Under the pieces are notes generated by a model. It worked only from the letters and a program-made list of their open reading frames with translations. It had not been told where the DNA came from and searched no databases. A DNA stretch of 64,000 nt from UBA1351 sp963677625. Lineage in GTDB: Bacteria; Bacillota; Clostridia; Lachnospirales; Vallitaleaceae. The stretch lies in assembly GCA_963677625.2 (NCBI GenBank), contig CAXXSW010000006.1:1-64000 (forward strand), given 5' to 3'. Shown here piece after piece: positions 36,289-43,631 of the stretch (position 1 is its first letter; every line of letters starts with the position of its first letter). The position numbers and the translations under genes were made by a program.

Positions 36289-36942
36289 ATGACAAATAAT
36301 CGGTTGAAATTACTGGCTCTCATATGCATGACCATAGACCATATTGGAGTAATCCTCTTTCCTGATCTACTGATTCTAAGAATCATCGGTCGGTTAGCAT
36401 TTCCAATATTTGCTTTCCTATTAGTTGAGGGTTTTAAGCATACGAAGAACCTTAAGAATTATATGATACGTTTACTGGCCTTTGCCTTTGTATCAGAAAT
36501 CATATTCGATGTTGCTTTTTATGGTTCGTTCTCATTGAGAAATCAGTCCAATATCTTTTTTACTTTGTTGTTTGGTCTGTATCTGCTTCATTCTATGGAT
36601 TCGGCCATCAAGGGAAAAAGAAATGTGCTTAGGCTTTTAGCTGACACAACAATCGTATTCACACTGTCGACAATCATGCACGTTGATTATGGGATTTATG
36701 GAATATTAACCATTGTTATTTTTTACCTTTGTAATTTCAAAAAATCGGTTATGATGTTGTTCCTTTTAAATCTGATCTATATAGGAAGTTTTCATCCTAT
36801 CCAGATCTTATGCTTACTTGCTCTAGTTCCCATCTATTTCTATAACGGTGAACGTGGCAAGAAGATAAAGAAGATAAACATGTATGTTTACTATCCAGCA
36901 CATTTGTTGCTGTTATTAATAATAAGTAAGGTGATGTTATGA
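36289..36942 (+). CDS. TraX-family membrane acyltransferase
   Basis: 217 residues, about eight hydrophobic helices. Carries the TraX signature: LKLLALICMTIDHIG, then RIIGRLAFPIFAFLLVEGF and HTKNLKNYMIRL. TraX N-acetylates F pilin in plasmid systems. Here it is embedded in a filamentous phage coat operon and its stop overlaps the start of the adsorption-protein gene (ATGA). I infer acylation of a coat or surface protein, or alteration of host surface. Intact. Confidence 0.85.
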   Translation: MTNNRLKLLALICMTIDHIGVILFPDLLILRIIGRLAFPIFAFLLVEGFKHTKNLKNYMIRLLAFAFVSEIIFDVAFYGSFSLRNQSNIFFTLLFGLYLLHSMDSAIKGKRNVLRLLADTTIVFTLSTIMHVDYGIYGILTIVIFYLCNFKKSVMMLFLLNLIYIGSFHPIQILCLLALVPIYFYNGERGKKIKKINMYVYYPAHLLLLLIISKVML

Positions 36943-38669
36943 GAAAAATAGCGATTCTGTTAGTTCTAACCCTTACAATTTCATATTCCTATCAAGCGAC
37001 TAATATTGAAGTTGAAGCTACTGGTATAGAACTTGTTGCAGGTGAATTACTTTATGATTTACTCTTATCTATTGTCATAACAACAGCTGGTCAGGCCTTT
37101 GTTGATGAAATGGTTGAAGCTGGTTATGTTGCTGGGGAAATAGAATTGACAGATATCGGTGAATTCATAAGGTCTCATAAGAAGTTGATACTTGTAGCTG
37201 GCGGAGTTGCTATAGTCGACTTATTTACTGGTGATACTGATACAACTGTAGACCTAACACCTGATAACATTGATATGACTGAGGGCAACATGGCCCAAGA
37301 TCTAGTAACTGGTCAAAATACAGTAGACGAGCGTAAACAAGACTTTATGGATTGGTATTTCGATTCAGTAGAATATGTTGGAACATATCCAGATGGGTCA
37401 TACAAAGTAAAAGAACCGACTTGGTCCAACGTTGCGAATAAGTATTACTATGTATATCGATTTTACGACACTTTAGAAGAAGCTTTTAGCCACTTTCCTT
37501 ATGAGTATCAACAAATGATGCATGAGTTCGGCCAAGATTGGGTTGAATGGTATTCTAAGGTTTGGGTTGAGTATCAGGTTGATAATGATTTAGTTAGTTC
37601 ATCAGGTGCTGTTGGTATTGTAACAGATGCTGTGGTGAATGATTTTCTAAATATGACGGGTCAAATGATAACATCCGAAGCCGATGTCGTGAACTACATT
37701 AACTCACTTGGTATTGACCTAGGTGGTGAAACGGATCTTGTTCATGATTTATATGATTTCACACAGAATACTAACTATGCTTACCTATATATTGAAAATT
37801 TTGGTACCTGGTATAAGATACGCATAATCATTAATCCGCTGCCTATGTTGAGTGGGTATTCATATGTGGATACTGATAGCGCCGGGACAATAAGAATGTC
37901 GGCCGAAACTCCTTTCGGATATTTCGAATGGTCGAGATGCGTGATTGATTCAAGGAGTAGTTCTTATAATTCAACGACTTTATATGATTTGGTTCAGGGT
38001 TCCAATATTGCTAGAACTGACTGGATTAATAATTATGATTACACCATATACAATGGTGCAAGTGGTGACATTGTATCACCTCAGTATTTTCCCTTGGATC
38101 TTCCTATAAGTACAGATACAGGAGTATCAACAGTAATAGGCAATCCTGTAGATGTCGGCTTCGAAGAAGATGAAGATGGAAACATCGGTGTCGTACCTGG
38201 TGATATTCCAGGAATAACTTTTCCAGATGTAGGAACTGCCGAAACTCCTACTCAAGAAGATTTGACTAAGCAAAGTACTAATGTTTTGCAAGAAGTAAAG
38301 GAATGGATTCAATCCCTTACTGAAGCTGGTGGCATCGCAGTACCAGAAGATCCTGGATTAAAACCGACACCTGGCTTTTCCGTTCCATCCATACCAAACC
38401 TATTTGCATTACTAGTTATGATATTGATACAGATACTGTTACTTTTCATCAAAGGGTTTGTCATTGTTGGACTGATCTTCAAGATTCCAGTCTCAACTAC
38501 TCTTTTTCATCCTGATACCCTATTAGCGATTGAAAAGACTAAACAACTGACATTAGGTGGTTTTAACCTATCAATCCATGAATTATTATCGTGGATTGTA
38601 ACCTTTGTGTTTACATTTATATTGCTAAAGACTCTAAAGCGTCACTTGGACACTTTCAGAGTAACATAG
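36939..38669 (+). CDS. Large adsorption-type minor coat protein (pIII-like)
   Basis: 576 residues: signal peptide (MRKIAILLVLTLTISYSYQA), hydrophobic segments near 25-55 and 85-100, long extracellular part rich in Y, D and S, a proline-rich linker (VPEDPGLKPTPGFSVPSIPN), then membrane helices (FALLVMILIQILLLFIKGFV; LLSWIVTFVFTFILLKTL) and a basic tail. The order secreted head, linker, C-terminal anchor is that of filamentous phage receptor-binding proteins. Sequence-level similarity to pIII is not visible, so function is by architecture and position. Confidence 0.65.
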   Translation: MRKIAILLVLTLTISYSYQATNIEVEATGIELVAGELLYDLLLSIVITTAGQAFVDEMVEAGYVAGEIELTDIGEFIRSHKKLILVAGGVAIVDLFTGDTDTTVDLTPDNIDMTEGNMAQDLVTGQNTVDERKQDFMDWYFDSVEYVGTYPDGSYKVKEPTWSNVANKYYYVYRFYDTLEEAFSHFPYEYQQMMHEFGQDWVEWYSKVWVEYQVDNDLVSSSGAVGIVTDAVVNDFLNMTGQMITSEADVVNYINSLGIDLGGETDLVHDLYDFTQNTNYAYLYIENFGTWYKIRIIINPLPMLSGYSYVDTDSAGTIRMSAETPFGYFEWSRCVIDSRSSSYNSTTLYDLVQGSNIARTDWINNYDYTIYNGASGDIVSPQYFPLDLPISTDTGVSTVIGNPVDVGFEEDEDGNIGVVPGDIPGITFPDVGTAETPTQEDLTKQSTNVLQEVKEWIQSLTEAGGIAVPEDPGLKPTPGFSVPSIPNLFALLVMILIQILLLFIKGFVIVGLIFKIPVSTTLFHPDTLLAIEKTKQLTLGGFNLSIHELLSWIVTFVFTFILLKTLKRHLDTFRVT

Positions 38670-38682
38670 GGGTGGTGACGGT

Positions 38683-39069
38683 ATGCAGCAAATGATTGAT
38701 TTTTTCGTTGGTCTTCCAGGAGTACTTTCTAACTTGTGGGAAGACCTGATTCAAGTATTTTACACCTCGTTTGATAGCATCTATGAATTTTATGGATTGC
38801 TTGTTAACCAAAACGTGGTAATGCAAGACATGATTGACCAAATTAATGACGGTTATAGCTTTGATGGTGTTAGCTTAATCACCTTTATCGGTGGTTATCG
38901 ATACCTAGCTGGTGAAATACTCTTTCACTATACATACCTACTTCTTATCGTCGGTGCTGGATTTATGATCTATAAGCTTCTTATGGCAATCATTAACTTT
39001 ATCAAGAACATCTTCCTTGGTAGTGGAAAATTAGGTTCCATGCTAAAGACTGGAAAGTTGTTCAAATAA
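38683..39069 (+). CDS. Minor coat protein, pVI-like
   Basis: 128 residues with two to three hydrophobic stretches (VSLITFIGGYRYLAGEILF; YTYLLLIVGAGFMIYKLLM) and a basic end SGKLGSMLKTGKLFK. Lies directly after the pIII-like gene, where pVI sits in filamentous phages. Assignment from position, size and topology. Confidence 0.55.
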   Translation: MQQMIDFFVGLPGVLSNLWEDLIQVFYTSFDSIYEFYGLLVNQNVVMQDMIDQINDGYSFDGVSLITFIGGYRYLAGEILFHYTYLLLIVGAGFMIYKLLMAIINFIKNIFLGSGKLGSMLKTGKLFK

Positions 39070-39123
39070 CTAAGTATTTAAAGTGCACATTTAAATAAAT
39101 AAAACTGTCTTGGAGGTAATAAG

Positions 39124-39432
39124 ATGAAAGACACTAACAGCAAACAATTAGCTGGAAAAAAGACTGGTTTCATGAAAGGTCTTTGGGGAAAATTGTTAAA
39201 GGGAAAAGATGTAGCGGTTGCTCTTACTTTTGCTTTGATAATGACCCTTGGAACCACCATCGGTAACTGTACTGAAGATCCTGCACCAGCACTCAGCTTG
39301 AATTTTAATATGTCTGAAATGTTCAGCTGGACTCAAATGATTCTGGATGTTATGTTGCCAGTATTATACATCACTCTTGGTGTATCTTTGGCATTCATCA
39401 TCATCAGAGCTTTGAAGCAGGCTTTCAACTAA
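39124..39432 (+). CDS. Major coat protein candidate (pVIII-like)
   Basis: 102 residues: basic leader with a hydrophobic signal (VAVALTFALIMTLGTTIG), then a short mature part: acidic/amphipathic ALSLNFNMSEMFSWTQMILD, membrane helix VMLPVLYITLGVSLAFIII, basic C-terminus RALKQAFN. This is the layout of filamentous phage major coat proteins. Strong AGGAGG-like site (TTGGAGGTAATAAG). A terminator follows at once (39442-39479), as after gene VIII in well-known filamentous phages. Confidence 0.7.
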   Translation: MKDTNSKQLAGKKTGFMKGLWGKLLKGKDVAVALTFALIMTLGTTIGNCTEDPAPALSLNFNMSEMFSWTQMILDVMLPVLYITLGVSLAFIIIRALKQAFN

Positions 39433-39441
39433 GATGACCTT

Positions 39442-39479
39442 AAGGGGCTGTCACTTGTTACTGAGTGATGGTCCTTTTT
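39442..39479 (+). terminator. Terminator after the major-coat-like gene
   Basis: AAGGGGCTGTCACT / AGTGATGGTCCTT stem followed by TTTTT. Confidence 0.75.
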
Positions 39480-39497
39480 CAAAAGAAAGGAAGACTT

Positions 39498-39611
39498 ATG
39501 ACAGAGTTAGAACTTTTACAATATCTAGTAGCTATTGGAATGACACAATTAGCACTTAATGTCATGTTAGTAGCTGCTGTATTACTTAAGAGAGGACGTG
39601 TTGACAAGTAA
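39498..39611 (+). CDS. 37-residue phage membrane peptide
   Basis: AAAGGAAG site, ATG 39498. Acidic start MTELELLQYLV then a hydrophobic helix (LALNVMLVAAVLL) and basic end KRGRVDK. Overlaps the next start (TAATG). The size and charge pattern are those of small coat proteins such as pVII or pIX, or a second coat. Confidence 0.55.
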   Translation: MTELELLQYLVAIGMTQLALNVMLVAAVLLKRGRVDK

Positions 39612-39766
39612 TGGATAATATTTTGATTGAAGTCGTTTCTTATGTCGTAACTATATTTGTTGGTATATTCGTTGTTGACGTTGTAATCACCATTGGTTCA
39701 AAGATGGTATCTTATGGAACATCAGCCTTTGACCATGTGAAGTTCAACAACAAAGTAAGGAAGTGA
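39611..39766 (+). CDS. 51-residue phage membrane peptide
   Basis: MDNILIEVVSYVVTIFVGIF and further hydrophobic VVDVVITIG, then a basic tail FNNKVRK. Start overlaps the previous stop. Likely a small virion or assembly protein. Confidence 0.55.
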   Translation: MDNILIEVVSYVVTIFVGIFVVDVVITIGSKMVSYGTSAFDHVKFNNKVRK

Positions 39767-39770
39767 TTGA

Positions 39771-39866
39771 ATGGATTATAGTATCTTAGTTGCTATGGCC
39801 ATGACAGTGTATGCAATAGCAGGAATAAAGAATGTCATGAGCTCTATAGACAATCGGAAATATTGA
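39771..39866 (+). CDS. 31-residue phage membrane peptide
   Basis: MDYSILVAMAMTVYAIAGIK then NVMSSIDNRKY. GGAAGTGATTG site upstream; 4 bp after the previous stop. pVII/pIX-sized. Confidence 0.5.
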   Translation: MDYSILVAMAMTVYAIAGIKNVMSSIDNRKY

Positions 39867-39876
39867 GGTGATAGCC

Positions 39877-40158
39877 GTGAAATATATATTAATCACTGAT
39901 GACCAGATCATCATTAAGAAAAGTATCTCTGCCTTGAATAAAGAAGTCAAGGCAGAACTGAAACCTGAGTTATTCGAACTCATGGGCAACTATCGTGTAT
40001 GTAAGTTGACAGAAAAAGAACTAGAGAAAGCTATAGACCTAAAGACTTTTATGTCTATACCAGGACATAAACTCTTCAAGCGTGAATCCTCCATATGGGG
40101 TATGTTACCCGTCTATTTAATGCTTGCTGTGGTTCTACTGCAAGGATGTGTTAAGTAA
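39877..40158 (+). CDS. Phage assembly protein with C-terminal membrane helix
   Basis: 93 residues from GTG 39877 (GAGGTGAT site). Soluble, charged N-terminal part (LITDDQIIIKKSISALNKEV) and C-terminal helix SIWGMLPVYLMLAVVLLQG. Stop overlaps the next ATG (40158). May supply the membrane anchor that the adjacent Zot-like ATPase lacks; inference. Confidence 0.6.
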   Translation: MKYILITDDQIIIKKSISALNKEVKAELKPELFELMGNYRVCKLTEKELEKAIDLKTFMSIPGHKLFKRESSIWGMLPVYLMLAVVLLQGCVK

Positions 40159-40487
40159 TGAATATTGATTTTGCGAAAATGTTTGACGAGTTTTTTACTG
40201 GATCAGAACCAAATAGTGCTGTAAGGGAAGTTTATAATATCATACCAACCTTTACCCAAGAACAGCTCAACATCATTTGCGCCTATATGTATTTTGCTGA
40301 AAAATACGATTTACAACATATCAGAGATTTCATAGACCAAGTCATTAAGCTTCAAAGTGAAAACAAGAACCTCTCATTCTTCCAGAACAACGTAGCAGGC
40401 AAGCTTTTAAAAGCTTATACCCTAGAAGAAATGATGGGACGTGTTAAACCTCAGGTGGCCCACGTCGAAGAGCAACAACGACAATGA
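40158..40487 (+). CDS. Phage protein of unknown function before the ATPase
   Basis: 109 residues, soluble, helical (FTQEQLNIICAYMYFAEKYD; YTLEEMMGRVKPQVAHVEEQ). Overlaps the ATPase start by 4 bp, so translationally coupled to it. Possibly part of the assembly complex. Confidence 0.6.
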   Translation: MNIDFAKMFDEFFTGSEPNSAVREVYNIIPTFTQEQLNIICAYMYFAEKYDLQHIRDFIDQVIKLQSENKNLSFFQNNVAGKLLKAYTLEEMMGRVKPQVAHVEEQQRQ

Positions 40488-41068
40488 GCGGCATAATCAT
40501 GGGGGCACAAGGACAACAACGTTCTGGAAAAACATTCTTGATGTACTCCATCGCTCAAAAGCTTAGTGATGACTTTGACCTTGATGTTTACTCAAACATC
40601 ATAGTCCGACACAAAAACTGGAAATACATTAACTCGCTTAATGATTTTCCTTTTGACTTTAAACCAAAGGTACTCTTTATAGATGAAATCTATAATGGTG
40701 CCGATGCTAACGACTGGAAGAAGTTGAAGGACATTTCAATCTTCATCAACACCCTTGGTAAACAGAATGTACTCTTCCTGTTTACCACCATTGATTTCAA
40801 TATGGTATTCAACCGAATACGAAATCAACTCACCTATGCCATTTTCGTCAAAAGTGATGCGAAGCATATCTATTATAGATCAATTGGAGTTACGCAAATG
40901 ACGCAAGCCGATTTCACGCTACGAAAATGCAAGGACCTGTACAAAGATGCTCTTTATGATCATACCTTTGTACCTCTCGAATTTGATTGGAACATGGATA
41001 ACTTTAAAACCAAACTCATTAACTACTATAAACAAGAATATCCTGAATTACTAGACTATATAACATAA
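40484..41068 (+). CDS. Zot/pI-type assembly ATPase (short form)
   Basis: 194 residues. Walker A GAQGQQRSGKTFLM at residues 7-20, Walker B KVLFIDEIYNG, sensor-like VLFLFTTIDFNMVFNRIRNQ. This is the filamentous phage morphogenesis ATPase (pI/Zot) that drives extrusion. Canonical pI has a C-terminal transmembrane helix and periplasmic domain; none is seen here, so anchoring must come from another protein. It is the hallmark gene for calling this an inovirus. Confidence 0.8.
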   Translation: MSGIIMGAQGQQRSGKTFLMYSIAQKLSDDFDLDVYSNIIVRHKNWKYINSLNDFPFDFKPKVLFIDEIYNGADANDWKKLKDISIFINTLGKQNVLFLFTTIDFNMVFNRIRNQLTYAIFVKSDAKHIYYRSIGVTQMTQADFTLRKCKDLYKDALYDHTFVPLEFDWNMDNFKTKLINYYKQEYPELLDYIT

Positions 41069-41876
41069 TCTACCTTAATCTAACTCATCTACTTAATAAA
41101 TAATAATAGATAAAAAAATAGGGATAGAACCGAGGTCGATGTTTGGCAATATTTTTGCTTAGTCATAAAATGTTGGGCGAAACCTATCCCCCTCCTCTCT
41201 CCTCTGTATGCGAAGCTCAGAGGAGAGAGGGAAATAAATAATAATAAATAAAAGAAATCAAGTCATCACGTTAGAGATGATTGTAACTTGATAGAAAGAA
41301 CAACAATAGAATATTGGAATAAATGAAGCGTTAGGGCCTGATTGGGTGCGCGTCTTTCCCTCAGGTAATCTTATCCTGATCTAGGGGAAAGAAAAAGAAG
41401 ACTCTCTTCTTCGGTGTAAAAAGAGAAAAACTCTTTATTGCCATAGAATTAGTGGCTGTTTGAACTGTTGGTAACTTTTTCGGTGTTAGGATACCTTGGG
41501 CCCTGTTGATCTGTTGGCTGTGGTTAACCTGGTTAGATGGTTGTGAACAGGCTGTGGTCAACGCTCTTCTCAGTTGTCCACTGCTTGTTCATCAATCAGA
41601 TGACTAGATTATCCATAGTTGACAGGTCATCAGGGCCTTAGGTATTCCTTTCATTGAAAGGGTTATCAATAGTTTGAATGGCCTAGATACCACAAGGTAA
41701 ATTCAGCGCGCAATCCGAGGTGTGGCTGGGTAACGATTTGTTTATTTAAATATCCTGCTGTCGTTGTTGAGAGCAAGAAGAAAACTTCCCTAGGGGTAGC
41801 TTGATTTTTTAAGATTTTAAAGAAAGCAGATAACCGGTTAACTGGTGTCTTAAATTTAAAGAAAGGAATGGTGTCA
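41069..41876 (+). other. Phage intergenic region with hairpins (packaging/origin candidate)
   Basis: 800 bp without a gene. Contains the long hairpin 41194-41230, a second stem CTTTCCCT...AGGGGAAAG (near 41353-41392), GC-richer sequence with recurring GTTG/GGTTAAC/GTCAAC words at 41460-41580, and a pyrimidine-rich tract. Filamentous phages place packaging signal, complementary-strand origin and Rep nick site in such a region. Which element does what cannot be told by eye. Confidence 0.6.
41194..41230 (+). other. 13-bp perfect hairpin, packaging-signal candidate
   Basis: CCTCTCTCCTCTG (41194-41206) pairs perfectly with CAGAGGAGAGAGG (41218-41230) across an 11-nt loop. No T-run follows, so it is not a plain terminator. 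It lies about 125 bp after the ATPase stop. Confidence 0.6.
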
Positions 41877-42047
41877 ATGAAAGCATTTAAATTGAACGTA
41901 GATGTGATGATTTCTACTAGAGATAGACTTAAGGAGCTTCAAGAGGTACGTTTGCAGCAAAACGGCAAACGTAAACCCTCAATGGGTGATCTCGTTGATG
42001 AAGCTGTCGAAGCTCTCTTCAAGAAAGAAGTGATCCATCATGCGTAA
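41877..42047 (+). CDS. Small ribbon-helix-helix-like protein
   Basis: 56 residues: beta-strand start MKAFKLNVDVMIS, then helices with RDRLKELQEVRLQQNGKR and PSMGDLVDEAVEALFKKE, the usual RHH (CopG-like) pattern with the GDLVDEA helix. AAAGGAATGG site. A copy-control or relaxosome regulator upstream of rep would fit. Overlaps the next gene by 8 bp. Confidence 0.6.
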   Translation: MKAFKLNVDVMISTRDRLKELQEVRLQQNGKRKPSMGDLVDEAVEALFKKEVIHHA

Positions 42048-42171
42048 AGGAAACTTTACTTGTAGTGATTGCTTGAAATATCGTATTGATGGCAAAGACT
42101 GTAAGAAAGGTTCTGTACCTACTTTATGTATTTATAAGCTATTTGAAAAGCAGATAAGGGTGATTAAGTGA
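42040..42171 (+). CDS. 43-residue Cys-rich protein
   Basis: MRKGNFTCSDCLKYRIDGKD then CKKGSVPTLC: four cysteines (CxxC-x10-C-x8-C) fit a zinc knuckle. Overlaps both neighbours. Function unknown. Confidence 0.5.
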   Translation: MRKGNFTCSDCLKYRIDGKDCKKGSVPTLCIYKLFEKQIRVIK

Positions 42172-42581
42172 GATTATCAGAAACTAGGCGCAAGAATGCC
42201 ATAAGAAAACTTTACTCTGATGTAAAGGAATCTGGTGGCGCTATGGATATGCGCTCTCTCCAATCCAGATTATGTGGATTGTGTAACTTTAACTGTTTGC
42301 GCTGTCAAAACTGTTTTATCTACGGTGGCTGGTGTCCTTCTGAAACAACTGGTAATTGTATGTATTATCAATTGGTTGATCTCTTCGCTTATGAAGATCC
42401 TAAACCGAAACCGAAGTTTGAGAACAAGACACTACTATTGGTAGATAAAGCAATTCAACTCAAAGAATCCAAGGGGTTTTTAACTAAATCAATTCTTCAG
42501 TACCATTTTCGAATCGGAGGACAATATGCTGATGAATTGATGGGCTTGGTTGAGTTGAAGCTAAATAAAGGACATTACTAA
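42168..42581 (+). CDS. Cys-cluster phage protein
   Basis: 137 residues from GTG 42168, overlapping the previous stop. Cluster CGLCNFNCLRCQNC plus later C residues (residues 36-65) suggests zinc or Fe-S binding; the C-terminal part (KAIQLKESKGFLTKSILQYH) looks like a winged-helix-type element. Unrecognised; probably a regulator of phage replication. Confidence 0.55.
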   Translation: MRLSETRRKNAIRKLYSDVKESGGAMDMRSLQSRLCGLCNFNCLRCQNCFIYGGWCPSETTGNCMYYQLVDLFAYEDPKPKPKFENKTLLLVDKAIQLKESKGFLTKSILQYHFRIGGQYADELMGLVELKLNKGHY

Positions 42582-42609
42582 GTGTATGAAAAAATAAGGA
42601 GTGTTAGAA

Positions 42610-42825
42610 ATGAAAAAACTTTACGGATTAGTGGCAATCATATACATGACTATTGCCTGTGTTATAGCAATATACTTTGCTATTCAATCAGGAAACTTTG
42701 ATTATATTGTAGTTTCATGTATCGGTGTTTTTGTTATCGGAATCATATTATTGACAATTTCAGTATCTGGTGAATCTACTGATAATCATGACAATGGCCC
42801 TGATGATGAGGTCAGGGCCAAATAA
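42610..42825 (+). CDS. Two-helix small membrane protein
   Basis: 71 residues from ATG 42610 (AAGGAG eight bases before). Two hydrophobic helices (LYGLVAIIYMTIACVIAIYF; VVSCIGVFVIGIILLTISV) and an acidic tail NHDNGPDDEV. Function unknown. The 42826-42985 stretch after it holds no gene. Confidence 0.55.
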   Translation: MKKLYGLVAIIYMTIACVIAIYFAIQSGNFDYIVVSCIGVFVIGIILLTISVSGESTDNHDNGPDDEVRAK

Positions 42826-42985
42826 GAATGAATAACATAGATAAAATAATTTATCTTGGTAACTCTATTATATCAAAGAATGACAGAAAGAAAAGTGTTA
42901 TTCAGTCGTTCTATGTTCAGACTGCTAAAGTAATAATATAGGATTAGAATATAAGACTATAAGTTCTTAGAAAGTGAGTTGTTGT

Positions 42986-43294
42986 ATGAGAGTTAAAGCT
43001 TTGTTTACTGGCTATGATTTGGTTGCTGGTAATGTGTATGAAGTTATTGAAGAGTATGATTCTGTTTATGAGTTGAAATGTGAGACTGGTATTTATTGCC
43101 GTAACAAGGACTTTTTTAAGGTGATTGAGTATGTATTAGTTTCTCAAGGTATTGAGATATTTAGGACTGATGATAAAGAAAAAGCTCAACGAATAATGGA
43201 TGAAGCAAATAAAGAATATTATGAATATCTTGAAGGGTGTAGTTTGGCATTTAAGACTTCAGTAGATAATGAAGTCTTTATGTATGAAGAATAG
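42986..43294 (+). CDS. Phage protein, paralogue of 43446 product
   Basis: 102 residues from ATG 42986. The N-terminal half, VKALFTGYDLVAGNVYEVIE, EYDSVYELKCETGIYCRNKD, is closely related to the 61-residue product encoded at 43446 (YKVITEYDSVYEIQCDNGKI), implying duplication. A C-terminal helical extension (KAQRIMDEANKEYYEYLEG). Beta-rich SH3-like small domain by pattern; function unknown. Confidence 0.55.
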   Translation: MRVKALFTGYDLVAGNVYEVIEEYDSVYELKCETGIYCRNKDFFKVIEYVLVSQGIEIFRTDDKEKAQRIMDEANKEYYEYLEGCSLAFKTSVDNEVFMYEE

Positions 43295-43312
43295 CAAATA
43301 AACAAATTTATT

Positions 43313-43430
43313 CGTTCCCCCTCCCTTACTAACAGGGGGGGCTGTAAAACCAGTAAGGATTTCGAAATCCAGTATTTATGCTGGTTCGCAATAGTCTACT
43401 GGTGTTAGAAACCCGCGGTTTTGTTTTTTG
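43313..43430 (+). other. Palindrome-rich region upstream of rep (origin candidate)
   Basis: Contains CCCCCTCCC / GGGGGGG, the 7-bp stem ACCAGTA (43349-43355) / TACTGGT (43397-43403) enclosing a perfect 14-bp palindrome GGATTTCGAAATCC (43357-43370), and AAACC-CGC-GGTTTT followed by T-rich sequence. Extruded hairpins near a rolling-circle rep gene are typical double-strand origins. Confidence 0.55.
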
Positions 43431-43445
43431 AAAGGAAGTGTATGT

Positions 43446-43631
43446 ATGACTGATTTATATGTGCTTTGTTTATTTACTGCTTGGTGCTGCACCAAAGGTA
43501 AAAAATATAAAGTTATTACAGAATATGATTCTGTATATGAAATTCAATGCGATAATGGAAAGATTTATTGCAGAAATAAAAACCAATTTGAAATTGTGAA
43601 TGACGGTGATAATCATGATCCCCAACATTGA
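43446..43631 (+). CDS. Small phage protein, paralogue of 42986 product
   Basis: 61 residues from ATG 43446 (AAAGGAAGTG site). GKKYKVITEYDSVYEIQCDN and IYCRNKNQFEIVND repeat the core of the protein at 42986. Its end overlaps the rep start. Confidence 0.55.
   Translation: MTDLYVLCLFTAWCCTKGKKYKVITEYDSVYEIQCDNGKIYCRNKNQFEIVNDGDNHDPQH

Noticed and set aside
41361..41561. 66-codon minus-strand frame in the phage intergenic region
   Set aside because: No ribosome site, low-complexity product, lies within the structured non-coding region.
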